From Algibacter lectus (lineage in GTDB: Bacteria; Bacteroidota; Bacteroidia; Flavobacteriales; Flavobacteriaceae), in assembly GCF_900112395.1 (NCBI RefSeq), contig NZ_FOLN01000003.1, positions 496,001 to 560,000 on the forward strand: 64,000 bases of DNA, given 5' to 3'. The notes beneath the pieces are model-generated. The model did not search any database, was not told the DNA's origin, and worked only from the letters and a program-made list of their open reading frames with translations. A program made the translations under genes and the position numbers. Shown here piece by piece: positions 34,587 to 43,834 of this stretch. Every line of letters begins with the position of its first letter. The stretch's first letter is position 1.

Positions 34587-35081
34587 ATGAATACCTATAC
34601 AAAAATAGCTTTAGGAGGTGGTTGCCATTGGTGTACCGAAGCTGTTTTTCAGGCTTTAAAAGGTGTTGCGAAAGTCGAACAAGGTTATGTCGCTTCTGTG
34701 GAGGAGAATACATCGTTTTCCGAAGCCGTAATTATTCATTTTAATGAAGCTGTTATAGGCTTAAGTGTATTGATAGAAATTCATTTACATACACATAAAA
34801 GTACAAGCAATCACTCGATGCGAGATAAGTACCGATCGGCTATTTATTATTTTTCCGAAGTACAAAAAAAGAAGGCGACCGATATTTTAAATGGCTTTAA
34901 AAATACTTTTGAAGAAGAAATTATAACTGAAGTTTTACCCTTTTCGGAATTCAAAGCGTCACGCGAGGCTATTCAAAATTATTACAAAAAGAATCCTGAA
35001 AAACCGTTTTGTAAACAATTTATTAATCCGAAATTAAAGCTATTGGTAAATAAATTTTCAAAACATTTAAATAAAAATTAA
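34587..35081 (+). CDS. Divergent MsrA-like protein (second copy)
   Basis: A 164-residue relative of MsrA. The catalytic segment reads [13 protein letters not shown] (Cys13), so the near-invariant Phe after the cysteine is His. The usual GYAGG...GHAE region is shortened to [16 protein letters not shown], losing the conserved Glu-containing GHAE turn. [22 protein letters not shown] and [16 protein letters not shown] remain recognisable. It starts 5 bases after the aldo/keto reductase gene, inside the same repair cluster. It may have altered substrate preference or reduced activity; this is an inference from the lost motif. Confidence 0.85.
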   Translation: MNTYTKIALGGGCHWCTEAVFQALKGVAKVEQGYVASVEENTSFSEAVIIHFNEAVIGLSVLIEIHLHTHKSTSNHSMRDKYRSAIYYFSEVQKKKATDILNGFKNTFEEEIITEVLPFSEFKASREAIQNYYKKNPEKPFCKQFINPKLKLLVNKFSKHLNKN

Positions 35082-35121
35082 GGAGTTTGATTTTCAAACG
35101 ACTGATACTCAAAATAAATTC

Positions 35122-36345
35122 ATGAAAAGTACTAAACTAAAAATTCAGAATAAAAAAGGCTTAGCATTGCAAGCACAGTTAGAGTTGCCTGCAAACCAAA
35201 AACCGAATCGTTACGCTATTTTTGCTCACTGTTTTACTTGCACAAGTTCGTTAAGTGCGGTAAAAAATATTAGTAGAGCTTTAACTAATTATGGTTTTGG
35301 AGTCCTTCGTTTTGATTTTACAGGTTTAGGAAGAAGTGAAGGAGAGTTTGCGGATAGTCACTTTTCTGCAAATGTAGAAGATTTAATAGCGGTAAGTGAA
35401 TATATGGCTGCTAATTATGAAGCACCATCTTTATTAGTTGGGCATTCTTTAGGTGGAGCAGCGGTGCTTTCTGCAGCGGCTAAATTAGATAATGTAAAAG
35501 CGGTTGCTACCATTGGGGCGCCATCCACGGTTGGGCATGTTACTCATTTATTCTCGCATGGTTTAGATAATGTTAAAGAAAAGGGTGAAGTTGAAGTAAA
35601 CATTGGAGGACGACCTTTTAAAATTGATAATGATTTTGTTGAAGATTTTGGAAAAACAGATTTGCCTTCTGTTGTTAAAAATTTACGCAAACCTTTACTA
35701 ATTATGCATTCGCCAACAGATAATGTGGTGGGTATTAAAAATGCCGAAGAACTTTACCTCCAAGCGCAACATCCTAAAAGTTTTGTAACTTTAGATCATG
35801 CCGACCACTTACTTTCAAAATCTAGCGATAGTAATTATGCTGGCAACATGATTGGAACTTGGGTGCAACGTTATTTTGAACCTCAAGAAAATGATATGTT
35901 AGAGACCAACGGCGAGCAACTTGTTGGGCATTTAAACCTAACGGAAGACAATTTCACAACCAATATACAAACCAAAAACCATAGCCTAATTGCTGACGAG
36001 CCTGCTTCTGTTGGTGGTGACGATTTTGGACCATCACCTTACGAATATTTAAATGCTGGTTTGATTGCTTGTACGGCCATGACATTAAAAATGTATGCCG
36101 AACGTAAAAAATGGGATCTGCAAGAGGTTTTTGTTTACGTTACACATTCTAAAAAACATAGTGACGATTTAGGTTTAGAGCAAGAAAAACCTGGGTATTT
36201 AGACCATATCACTAAAAAAATAAAGTTAATTGGTGATTTAGATGAAAAGCAAAAAGCACGATTAAAAGAAATTTCGTCGCGTTGCCCTGTGCATAAAACT
36301 TTGGCTGGTGGTGTTGTTTTTGATACTACATTAATCGAAGACTAA
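35122..36345 (+). CDS. Alpha/beta hydrolase fused to OsmC domain
   Basis: A 407-residue two-domain protein. Residues about 1-255 are an alpha/beta hydrolase with [33 protein letters not shown] and the nucleophile elbow VGHSLGGAA, plus a late His in LDHADHLL. Residues about 268-407 are an OsmC domain with the peroxidatic cysteine in [15 protein letters not shown] and the second cysteine in [12 protein letters not shown]. OsmC/Ohr proteins reduce organic hydroperoxides with thiols. The fusion is recurrent in bacteria, but the role of the hydrolase part is not established. It ends the msr/selO cluster. Confidence 0.93.
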   Translation: MKSTKLKIQNKKGLALQAQLELPANQKPNRYAIFAHCFTCTSSLSAVKNISRALTNYGFGVLRFDFTGLGRSEGEFADSHFSANVEDLIAVSEYMAANYEAPSLLVGHSLGGAAVLSAAAKLDNVKAVATIGAPSTVGHVTHLFSHGLDNVKEKGEVEVNIGGRPFKIDNDFVEDFGKTDLPSVVKNLRKPLLIMHSPTDNVVGIKNAEELYLQAQHPKSFVTLDHADHLLSKSSDSNYAGNMIGTWVQRYFEPQENDMLETNGEQLVGHLNLTEDNFTTNIQTKNHSLIADEPASVGGDDFGPSPYEYLNAGLIACTAMTLKMYAERKKWDLQEVFVYVTHSKKHSDDLGLEQEKPGYLDHITKKIKLIGDLDEKQKARLKEISSRCPVHKTLAGGVVFDTTLIED

Positions 36346-36440
36346 GTGCCTTTAATAAAACATAGGTGTATTTCATTTATTACAATAAAGTAAAAAGGGT
36401 TTTCTTAAGTTATATCAACGAGATTCTCTTTATAATCAAT

Positions 36441-36448
36441 TATTTTTG
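36441..36448 (+). promoter_or_regulatory. -7 promoter element of the phosphoesterase-barrel gene
   Basis: TATTTTTG matches TAnnTTTG and lies 21 bases before the ATG at 36470. It also contains the in-frame TTG at 36446, which is therefore part of the promoter and not the start codon. Confidence 0.6.
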
Positions 36449-36469
36449 CAGAAATTAATATCATTAATT

Positions 36470-39400
36470 ATGACTAAAACTTTACGCTACATTACATTAT
36501 CCCTCTCAGTGTTTTTTATTAATGCTTGCGCAACTTATAAAACTCAAATTAATGATCTTAGCGATGCCAAGTTTCCTAATAAGGAAATTATTTATTCGTT
36601 TTATTTAGTAGGCGATGCTGGAAATTCACCAATAGGTTCGGAGTCTACAGGATTAAAAGCCTTTAGAGAAGAAATTAATAAAGCTTCCGAGCAAAGTACT
36701 GTATTGTTTTTGGGTGATAATGTGTATCCTAGAGGCTTGCCTAAAAGCGGAGATAAAGGCCGCGAGTTTGCTGAATATCAATTAAAAATTCAGACCGAAG
36801 CCGTTAAAGGTTTTAAAGGTGAAACTATTTTTATTCCTGGAAATCACGATTGGTATAGCAACGGATTAAAAGGGTTAAAGCGTCAAGAAAAGTATATCGA
36901 AGATGCCTTAGGGAAAAACACGTTTTTACCAGAAGATGGCTGCCCTATTGAAAAGGTAGAGATTTCTGATGAGGTTGAAATGATTATTATTGATACCGAA
37001 TGGTATTTGGCTAATTGGGATAAACACCCGACAATTAATGATGATTGCGAAATAAAAACGCGTACGCGATTTTTTGAAGAGTTGGAAAGCTTAATAAAAA
37101 AGGCTCGCGGGAAATCGACTATAATCGCCATGCATCACCCAATGTTTACTAATGGTTTACACGGTGGTGAGTACGATTTTAAATCGCATATGCAGCCATT
37201 ACCAATTTTGGGAACATTAAAAAATGTATTACGAGAAACTATAGGTATATCGCCAGAGGATATTCAAAATAAAAGATACAACGAGTTACAGAAACGTGTA
37301 GTAACCTTAGCGCAAGAGAATGATAAGGTTATATTGGTTTCTGGTCACGAGCATAATTTGCAATATTTCGAAAAGTATAATTTAGCACAAATAGTAAGTG
37401 GTGCAGGTTCTAAATCTACACCTACTCATAATGTTGTAGATGCATTTTCGGCTAGTGTTCCTGGTTATGCGAGGTTAGATATCTTTAAAGATGGCTCGTC
37501 GTTTGTTAGATTTTATTCAGCTGAAGAAAATAAAGTTGTTTTTCAAACCGAAGTTCATGGTCCAGATAAAAAAATAGATGAGTCTGCCTTCGAAGATTCA
37601 TTTATAAAAACGAAAAAAGCATCGATTTATAGTGACGAAGAAGTTGATAAAAGTGGTTTCCATAAAGCTATTTGGGGCGATCGTTATCGTGAGTTCTATG
37701 GCACAAAAATAGAAGCACCTGTAGTAAATTTAGACACTATGTTTGGTGGATTAACACCATCTAGAAAAGGTGGCGGGCACCAATCAAAATCACTTCAGTT
37801 AAAAGATAAAACGGGCAAACGCTACGTTATGCGTGCGCTTAGAAAAAGTGCTACAGTTTATCTACAAGCCATGGCTTTTAAAGATCAATATATCGCTGAT
37901 GAGTTTGACGATACGGTAACCGAGAGTGTTCTATTAGATTTTTACACAGGGTCGCATCCTTATGCGCCTTTTGTAACAGGAACATTGTCTGATGCTATTG
38001 ATTTGTTTCATACCAATCCAACTATTTATTACGTGCCTAAGCAAAAGGCTTTAATTGGTTTTAATGATGATTTTGGTGATGAGTTGTACATGATTGAAGA
38101 ACATGTATCCGACGGTCATGGAGATGTTGCAAGTTTTGGTTTTGCGAATAAAATTGAAAGTACCGACGACTTAATGAAAAAACTTCGAAAAGACGAAAAG
38201 TATAAAGTAGATGAAGCATCATATTTAAGAGCACGTTTATTCGATATGGTTATTGGCGATTGGGATAGACATAGAGACCAATGGCGTTGGGCAGAATTTG
38301 AAAATAAAGAAACAGGAGAAGTTATTTATAAGCCTATTCCGAGAGATCGAGATCAGGCCTTTTCTATAATGGGTGATGGCGGATTAATGCAAGTGGCTAC
38401 TAGAATTATTCCTTCATTAAAATTAATGGAAGGTTTTACTGATGATATTAGAAATATAAAAGGTTTCAACTTCAGTCCATATTCTTTAGATATGACTTTC
38501 TTAAACCAAACAAGTAAAACGCAATGGGAGGAGCAAATTAAATTCATCCAAAATAATTTAACAGAAGCCGTTATTGATGATGCTTTTACGCATTTCCCTA
38601 AGGAAGTACAAGGTGAAACGGTTACCGAAATGAAACGAGTGCTTTTAGAGCGTATTAAAAATTTACCAACTTTTGGTATTGAGTATTACAAGTTGCTTAA
38701 TGAGTGTGCGGTTGTTACCGGAACTGATAAAGATGATTTATTTGAAATTGAAAGATTACCTAACGGTGAAACAAGATTAACTGCTAGTAGAATTAAAAAC
38801 GGTGAAAAGGGTATTGTAATTTTTGATAAAACATATTCTAAAGACGATACTAAAGAAATTTGGATTTATGGTTTAGATGATGAAGATGAATTTCATGCTT
38901 TTGGAGAAGGCGATCACTTAATTAAAGTGCGTTTAATTGGTGGGCAAAACAACGATACTTATAATATTGAAAATGGTAAGAAAGTTGTTTTTTACGATTA
39001 TAAATCTAAGAAAAACACCATTAAGTTAAACAACGGTAAAGATAAATTAACCGATGATTATGACACGAATGTGTACGATTTCGCTAGGCTTAAAAGTAGC
39101 ACCAATCAATTTGTGCCAGTTATAGGAGCGAATCCCGACGATGGTTTAAAAATTGGTTTTTTAAATACCTTAACGCACTACGGTTTTGAGAGTAATCCTT
39201 TTAGTTCTCAACACAGCATTGGAGCGTCGTATTATTTTGCAACTAGTGGTTTTGATTTTGAATATACAGGCGAGTTTTCTAATGTAGTAGGGAAATGGAA
39301 TTTAGGTGTAAATGCTAAATTTACAAGCCCTAATTATGCTGTTAACTTCTTTGGTTACGGTAATAGTACACCAAATTTAAACATCGATAATGAGGATGCC

Positions 39401-40174
39401 TTTGGCTTAGATTATAACCGTGTAAAGTATAGTACGCTCTCTTTTGCGCCTTCTTTAAACTGGCGAGGTAAAATGGGTGGTCATTTTAAAGTAAGCCTAA
39501 GTTACGAGGCTATAGAGGTAGAGGAGTCTACAGATCGATTTATCAATACATTTTATGTTGAGAATGGCGCTGATAACCATAAGCAATTTGCTGGAGTAGA
39601 TGCCTTATATACTTTTCAGAATAAAGATAATGAGGCCTTTCCAACCATGGGAATGCAAACAAGTTTACAAGCAGGTTATAAAACAAATATAGAAGCTTCT
39701 AGAGGTTTTGGATATTTAATTCCAGGACTTGGTTTCGATTATAAATTAATTCCTAGCGGACAATTGGTTTTAGCTACACAATTAAAAGCGCATCTTATTT
39801 TTGGTGACGATTTTGAGTTTTATCAAGCAGCAAGTTTAGGTGGAGATAATGGGTTACGAGGTTATAGAAATGAAAGGTTTTCTGGTAAAAACGCATTCTA
39901 TCAAAGTACAGATTTACGTTTAAACTTAACTAAGCTTCGTACTAGTTTATTGCCGCTACACATTGGGGTTTATGGAGGTTTCGATTATGGTCGTGTGTGG
40001 ATTGATGATAATCTAGCTCTAGACAACAATACCGCCTTTAATTCTAACAGATGGAACACTTCTGTTGGTGGCGGTGTGTTTGCAAATGCTGCCAATATTA
40101 TGACGTTAAATTTATCGGCCTTTAATAGTAACGATGGTTTACGTTTCGCTTTTAAAGTTGGTTTTGGTTTCTAA
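36470..40174 (+). CDS. Lipoprotein joining a calcineurin-like phosphoesterase, a CotH/HipA-like segment and an Omp85-like barrel
   Basis: The protein is 1234 residues from the ATG at 36470. A lipoprotein signal ends FFINAC. Residues about 40-320 are a metallophosphoesterase: YLVGDAGN, LFLGDNVYPRG, PGNHDWYSNG, AMHHPMFTNG and SGHEHNLQYF. The middle (about 400-700) has GGGHQSKSLQLK and YVMRALRK, then FDMVIGDWDRHRDQWRW (about 593-609) and IPRDRDQAF (about 623-631). These resemble the catalytic DRH and metal DFD loops of CotH/HipA/Fam20-type kinases. The C-terminal part (about 850-1234) is beta-rich with GGDNGLRGYRNERFSG and DLRLNL, an Omp85/surface-antigen barrel signature, ending in Phe. It should sit in the outer membrane. 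Substrate unknown. Confidence 0.85.
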   Translation: MTKTLRYITLSLSVFFINACATYKTQINDLSDAKFPNKEIIYSFYLVGDAGNSPIGSESTGLKAFREEINKASEQSTVLFLGDNVYPRGLPKSGDKGREFAEYQLKIQTEAVKGFKGETIFIPGNHDWYSNGLKGLKRQEKYIEDALGKNTFLPEDGCPIEKVEISDEVEMIIIDTEWYLANWDKHPTINDDCEIKTRTRFFEELESLIKKARGKSTIIAMHHPMFTNGLHGGEYDFKSHMQPLPILGTLKNVLRETIGISPEDIQNKRYNELQKRVVTLAQENDKVILVSGHEHNLQYFEKYNLAQIVSGAGSKSTPTHNVVDAFSASVPGYARLDIFKDGSSFVRFYSAEENKVVFQTEVHGPDKKIDESAFEDSFIKTKKASIYSDEEVDKSGFHKAIWGDRYREFYGTKIEAPVVNLDTMFGGLTPSRKGGGHQSKSLQLKDKTGKRYVMRALRKSATVYLQAMAFKDQYIADEFDDTVTESVLLDFYTGSHPYAPFVTGTLSDAIDLFHTNPTIYYVPKQKALIGFNDDFGDELYMIEEHVSDGHGDVASFGFANKIESTDDLMKKLRKDEKYKVDEASYLRARLFDMVIGDWDRHRDQWRWAEFENKETGEVIYKPIPRDRDQAFSIMGDGGLMQVATRIIPSLKLMEGFTDDIRNIKGFNFSPYSLDMTFLNQTSKTQWEEQIKFIQNNLTEAVIDDAFTHFPKEVQGETVTEMKRVLLERIKNLPTFGIEYYKLLNECAVVTGTDKDDLFEIERLPNGETRLTASRIKNGEKGIVIFDKTYSKDDTKEIWIYGLDDEDEFHAFGEGDHLIKVRLIGGQNNDTYNIENGKKVVFYDYKSKKNTIKLNNGKDKLTDDYDTNVYDFARLKSSTNQFVPVIGANPDDGLKIGFLNTLTHYGFESNPFSSQHSIGASYYFATSGFDFEYTGEFSNVVGKWNLGVNAKFTSPNYAVNFFGYGNSTPNLNIDNEDAFGLDYNRVKYSTLSFAPSLNWRGKMGGHFKVSLSYEAIEVEESTDRFINTFYVENGADNHKQFAGVDALYTFQNKDNEAFPTMGMQTSLQAGYKTNIEASRGFGYLIPGLGFDYKLIPSGQLVLATQLKAHLIFGDDFEFYQAASLGGDNGLRGYRNERFSGKNAFYQSTDLRLNLTKLRTSLLPLHIGVYGGFDYGRVWIDDNLALDNNTAFNSNRWNTSVGGGVFANAANIMTLNLSAFNSNDGLRFAFKVGFGF

Positions 40175-40177
40175 ATA

Positions 40178-41023
40178 TTAGTTTAAGCTAAATTCATATA
40201 AATTACCGTCGCTTCCATGTGCTTTTTCGTCGGTAATGTATAGCGTGTTATTGTCTTTAAAGCAAATACTCTCTTTTTGAGATACGCGGCCGTCAAGCGG
40301 AATTTCTTTGGAAGTTCCGTTAAAAAAATCGTCGCCTTTAAAGTCTGTAAATACCCATACAGATTTTGGGCTTAACAACACGATAGACTTTCCGTCGTTA
40401 CTAATATCTGCTGATGTAATCCAGCAATCCATATCGCTGCAAGTATTAAATGTGCCTAAAAGTTCAGCAACATGTTTGCCTTTTTTTGCAGAAACTTTAT
40501 AAAGCGATGTTTTTCCAAAATCGTTTTTTACGCGGCTTTTAGTAAAGAGGTAAAAGTTGTTGTTATGATAGAAAAAAGCTTCGCAATCAAAATATAAATT
40601 TTTGTTTTTAGGAGGAAATTTTTCTTGGTTGGGATAAGAGAATGAAATACGATCGATATCAACCTTTCCTTTATCATTCAGCGCTGTTTTTTTGACTTTT
40701 AGAATTGCTAAGTTTTTACGTTTACTATCGTTATTTCCAAAATCACCAATGTAAAGATTGCCTTCTTCATCAGAGGTTAAATCTTCCCAGTCATGGTTTT
40801 TTGCATCTATTTTTATTTCTTCTTTAATATTGCCTTTGGCTGAAACCCCGTAAAGTTTTGGTGAATTTCCGCCGTCGTTAAGCATCCAGATATAGTCTGA
40901 GTTTACTGTGGTTTCTGCTCCAGAAACTTCATCTAAAGATTTTGATAACTCCCCTAGAAATTTAATATTCTTGTTTTGGCAACCTGCACTAAAGATTAAT
41001 AATGATATTATAAGTTTGTTCAT
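40178..41023 (-). CDS. Beta-propeller-like lipoprotein, function unknown
   Basis: A 281-residue protein with a lipobox (FSAGCQNK, Cys about 15). Repeated strand-rich units of about 40-45 residues follow (YIWMLNDGGNSPKLYGVS, HDWEDLTSDEEGNLYIGDFGNN, DCEAFFYHNNNFYLFTKS, DCWITSADISNDGKSIVLLSP, ESICFKDNNTLYITDEK). These look like blades of a propeller, as in SdiA-regulated or NHL-like proteins. The EDL, DCEA and KESI sites carry conserved acidic residues that may bind metal. It ends 3 bases from the convergent phosphoesterase-barrel gene. I do not recognise a specific function. Confidence 0.75.
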   Translation of the reverse strand: MNKLIISLLIFSAGCQNKNIKFLGELSKSLDEVSGAETTVNSDYIWMLNDGGNSPKLYGVSAKGNIKEEIKIDAKNHDWEDLTSDEEGNLYIGDFGNNDSKRKNLAILKVKKTALNDKGKVDIDRISFSYPNQEKFPPKNKNLYFDCEAFFYHNNNFYLFTKSRVKNDFGKTSLYKVSAKKGKHVAELLGTFNTCSDMDCWITSADISNDGKSIVLLSPKSVWVFTDFKGDDFFNGTSKEIPLDGRVSQKESICFKDNNTLYITDEKAHGSDGNLYEFSLN

Positions 41024-41070
41024 CTGAGCTTTAAAATTTAAATGGTAAATTTACTGAGTTTTTTAAACTT

Positions 41071-42288
41071 ATGAAGGAATACAATGTTATAATTATTGGC
41101 GGAGGCGCTGCGGGTTTTTTTAGTGCTATTAATATTGCGGAACAAAATCCGGATTTAAAAGTGGCTGTTTTAGAGCGCGGTAGCGAAGTGTTAACCAAGG
41201 TTAAGGTCTCTGGTGGTGGACGCTGTAATGTGACGCATGCTGAGTTTATGCCCCAGGAATTAGTGAAAAACTATCCGCGTGGCGAAAAAGAATTACGAGG
41301 TCCTTTTCATCAATTTATGACAGGAGACACCATAGAGTGGTTTGAAAACAGAGGTGTGCCTCTTAAAATTGAAGATGATGGACGTATGTTTCCTGAAAGC
41401 AATTCTTCGCAAACCATTATCGATTGTTTTTTAGGTGAAGCTGAAAAGCAGGGTGTAGAGGTTTTAAAGAATCACGCTGTAAAATCAATAAAGCATTTAG
41501 AAGCTCATTATAAAATAGAAACAACACAAGGTGATTTTTCAGCTGAAAAAATTGTGATTGCAACAGGAAGTAATCCTAAAATTTGGAAACTTTTAGAAAG
41601 TCTAGGTCATACGGTTGCACAGCCTGTGCCGTCGCTGTTTACGTTTAATATTAAGGACGACCGTATTATCGATATTCCTGGTGTTGTCGCTTTAAACGTT
41701 GAGGTAACCGTTGTAGATACTAATTTGTGGAGTGAAGGTCCGTTGCTTATTACGCATTGGGGTATGAGTGCGCCTGCAATTTTAAAGTTGTCGGCCTTTG
41801 GAGCTATAGAATTAGCTAAAAGAGATTATAAGTTTGCTATTGAAGTTAATTTTATTCGTCAGGATTTTGATACTTGCATGGATGCTTTAAAAACCTTAAA
41901 ACTCGATTTAGCCAAGAAAACCGTATTTAAATCTACACAGTTCGATTTACCAAAACGCCTTTGGCATAAATTAGTTTTAGCATCTCAAATGACTGAAGAT
42001 ACGCGTTGGGCAGATTTAAATAAAATACAATTAGAAGCTTTGGCTGGCCAGCTTACTGCCGCTATATTTCATGTAGATGGAAAAAGTACGTTTAAAGAGG
42101 AATTTGTAACGGCAGGTGGTGTAAACTTAAAAGAAGTGAACTTTAAAACTTTTGAAAGTAAGAAACACGAAAACCTTTATTTTGCTGGGGAAGTTTTAAA
42201 TATTGATGCTGTAACTGGTGGTTTTAATTTTCAGAATGCTTGGACAAGTGGTTTTATTGTGTCTAAGGCGATAACTGGTTTGGGTTAG
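41071..42288 (+). CDS. BaiN/YhiN family FAD-dependent oxidoreductase
   Basis: A 405-residue flavoprotein. The N-terminal dinucleotide fold reads VIIIGGGAAGFFSAINIAEQ, followed by KVKVSGGGRCNVTHA, typical of the HI0933/YhiN family. The GRMFPESNSSQTIIDCFL segment and the C-terminal FAD contact FAGEVLNIDAVTGGFNFQNAWTSGFIVS confirm it. Family members include bile-acid-modifying BaiN, but most have unknown substrates and may reduce or oxidise small molecules in the cytoplasm. It is divergent from the propeller lipoprotein and stands alone. Confidence 0.92.
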   Translation: MKEYNVIIIGGGAAGFFSAINIAEQNPDLKVAVLERGSEVLTKVKVSGGGRCNVTHAEFMPQELVKNYPRGEKELRGPFHQFMTGDTIEWFENRGVPLKIEDDGRMFPESNSSQTIIDCFLGEAEKQGVEVLKNHAVKSIKHLEAHYKIETTQGDFSAEKIVIATGSNPKIWKLLESLGHTVAQPVPSLFTFNIKDDRIIDIPGVVALNVEVTVVDTNLWSEGPLLITHWGMSAPAILKLSAFGAIELAKRDYKFAIEVNFIRQDFDTCMDALKTLKLDLAKKTVFKSTQFDLPKRLWHKLVLASQMTEDTRWADLNKIQLEALAGQLTAAIFHVDGKSTFKEEFVTAGGVNLKEVNFKTFESKKHENLYFAGEVLNIDAVTGGFNFQNAWTSGFIVSKAITGLG

Positions 42289-42399
42289 AAATAACGCATT
42301 GTTTTGCGAGCGTGTATAGTTTTCGGAAAGGATGATGTGATTTCTCCTATGGTCGAAATGAGGCGGATAAATTGAGTTAGCTTGGTAGATTTTGAAAAC

Positions 42400-43251
42400 T
42401 TATTTCTTGAACTTACTCAAAATACCTTTCCAGCGTAGATTTCGAATAAACTCACCTTCTTCAACGGAAACTAAAGGTGTAATGTCTTCTTTTTTAGCTT
42501 TAAAATAGCCTGACATATAATCTTTAAATAAAGCGAAACTTCCTTTTTTGTAAGCAAGTTTTACTGCGGAAATTAAAGTAATTGTAAAACCATAACGCAT
42601 TTTGTACATGGCTTCGCCTTGGAGATATTTGGAAGCTTTGTTATAGCTAATTCCTGTAGGTTTTAGATGTTTTACATGCAGAGATTCATCAGTTACAAGT
42701 TCCCAACCATAATATTTAGCAAGTAACTCATCAACGGTATCCCAACCCATAGATGGTTTTAGTTTCCCTATTTGTAAGAAACAAGATTTTCGATAAGCTT
42801 TTAAAGCGCCGCGAATATGGTCTTTATTGGTTAAGTTTTCTAAAACCCAATCGTTATTTTTTTCTATGTAACAAAATCCAGCTGCCATACCAAGTTTGGT
42901 GTTCGCTTTAAAATGCGTAGAAATTTGTTCTAAATAGTTCTCAGGAAAAATTAAATCGGCATCAAATTTACAAATGATATCGTAATGTTCATCTAAAACT
43001 TCAAAACCTTTATAAAAAGCATTTATAATTTTAGAGCCTGGTAAATGTGCTTCGGAAGATTGATTGTTTACTAAAGTAATAAACGGATATTTTTCCGCGT
43101 AAGCGCTAACAATATTTCCTGTATTATCAGTTGAGTTATCATTAACAATCACTACGCGTTTTGGTAACAGAGTTTGAGTTACTAAAGATTCTAAAGTGAG
43201 CCCGATAGAGCTTTCTTCGTTGTGCGCAGGGATTATTATATGGATGTTCAA
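42400..43251 (-). CDS. Glycosyltransferase family 2
   Basis: A 283-residue GT-A fold enzyme. The N-terminus IHIIIPAHNEESSIGLTLESLVTQT and VVIVNDNSTDNT are the nucleotide-sugar binding region. The metal-binding DXD is in ICKFDADLIFP. The acceptor part contains GLAAGFCY-like MAAGFCYIEK and SMGWDTVDELLAKYYGW. It transfers a sugar to a lipid or glycan acceptor at the inner membrane. No membrane segment is obvious. It is the last of three minus-strand genes with a KAS III-like enzyme and a methyltransferase, 59 bases after the latter, so modification of a lipid product is plausible but unproven. Confidence 0.9.
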   Translation of the reverse strand: MNIHIIIPAHNEESSIGLTLESLVTQTLLPKRVVIVNDNSTDNTGNIVSAYAEKYPFITLVNNQSSEAHLPGSKIINAFYKGFEVLDEHYDIICKFDADLIFPENYLEQISTHFKANTKLGMAAGFCYIEKNNDWVLENLTNKDHIRGALKAYRKSCFLQIGKLKPSMGWDTVDELLAKYYGWELVTDESLHVKHLKPTGISYNKASKYLQGEAMYKMRYGFTITLISAVKLAYKKGSFALFKDYMSGYFKAKKEDITPLVSVEEGEFIRNLRWKGILSKFKK

Positions 43252-43310
43252 CCGTTTAAAATTTAAGATTCAAAGTTAAACTTATTTATTTCGATTTAGA
43301 ATGGAATAGC

Positions 43311-43832
43311 CTAAATTCTTTCAGCATAAACAATATAGTAACGCGGTGTAAATCGTCTTAAAATAGGGCGGATTCCTATTTTTTTAGGTGGGTTTGTCCA
43401 TTTTTTACGATCTATAATTTTCCAACCGGCTTTCTCCAAAAGCCAATCGAATTGCCAATCTTCAAACTCGTGGTAATGACGGTCGAGCATATCTGTTTTA
43501 CTTCTGTATGCTGAAGAAAACCACAATTTTAATGGTACGCTCGCTACTAGTTTATCACCTTTAATAGCTTTTAAAGCCGTGTAAGGAGAAAGTAAATGTT
43601 CGAAAATTTCGAAAGCAGTTACAACGCTAGCTTCTGTGTTTGTAATGGTTGAGGTGTCTTCATCTAAATCTTCTCCTTTGGTGTTTTCTACTGAAAAACC
43701 ATGCTCTTCCATTATTTTAGTAAACGGGTTTACAACGCCTAAATCTAAAATAGTTTCGGAGTTTGAAACATGTTTTTTTAAGAACTCTATAGTATGTTTA
43801 AAACGTTTATTAGGAAAACTGTTTTCGTACAT
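43311..43832 (-). CDS. SAM-dependent methyltransferase-like protein
   Basis: A 173-residue protein with a short class I methyltransferase pattern. The first strand is ETILDLGVVNPFTKIMEEHG, replacing the usual GxGxG by GVVNP. The acidic NTKGEDLDEDTS comes next, then ASVVTAFEIFEHLLSPYTALKAI (motif II/III-like, with the E-FEHL common in lipid methyltransferases) and LVASVPLKLWF. The DRHYHEFEDWQFDWLLEKAGW segment suits acceptor binding. The altered SAM loop leaves activity uncertain. It begins 2 bases after the KAS III-like gene, so the two are certainly co-transcribed. Confidence 0.8.
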   Translation of the reverse strand: MYENSFPNKRFKHTIEFLKKHVSNSETILDLGVVNPFTKIMEEHGFSVENTKGEDLDEDTSTITNTEASVVTAFEIFEHLLSPYTALKAIKGDKLVASVPLKLWFSSAYRSKTDMLDRHYHEFEDWQFDWLLEKAGWKIIDRKKWTNPPKKIGIRPILRRFTPRYYIVYAERI

Positions 43833-43834
43833 TT

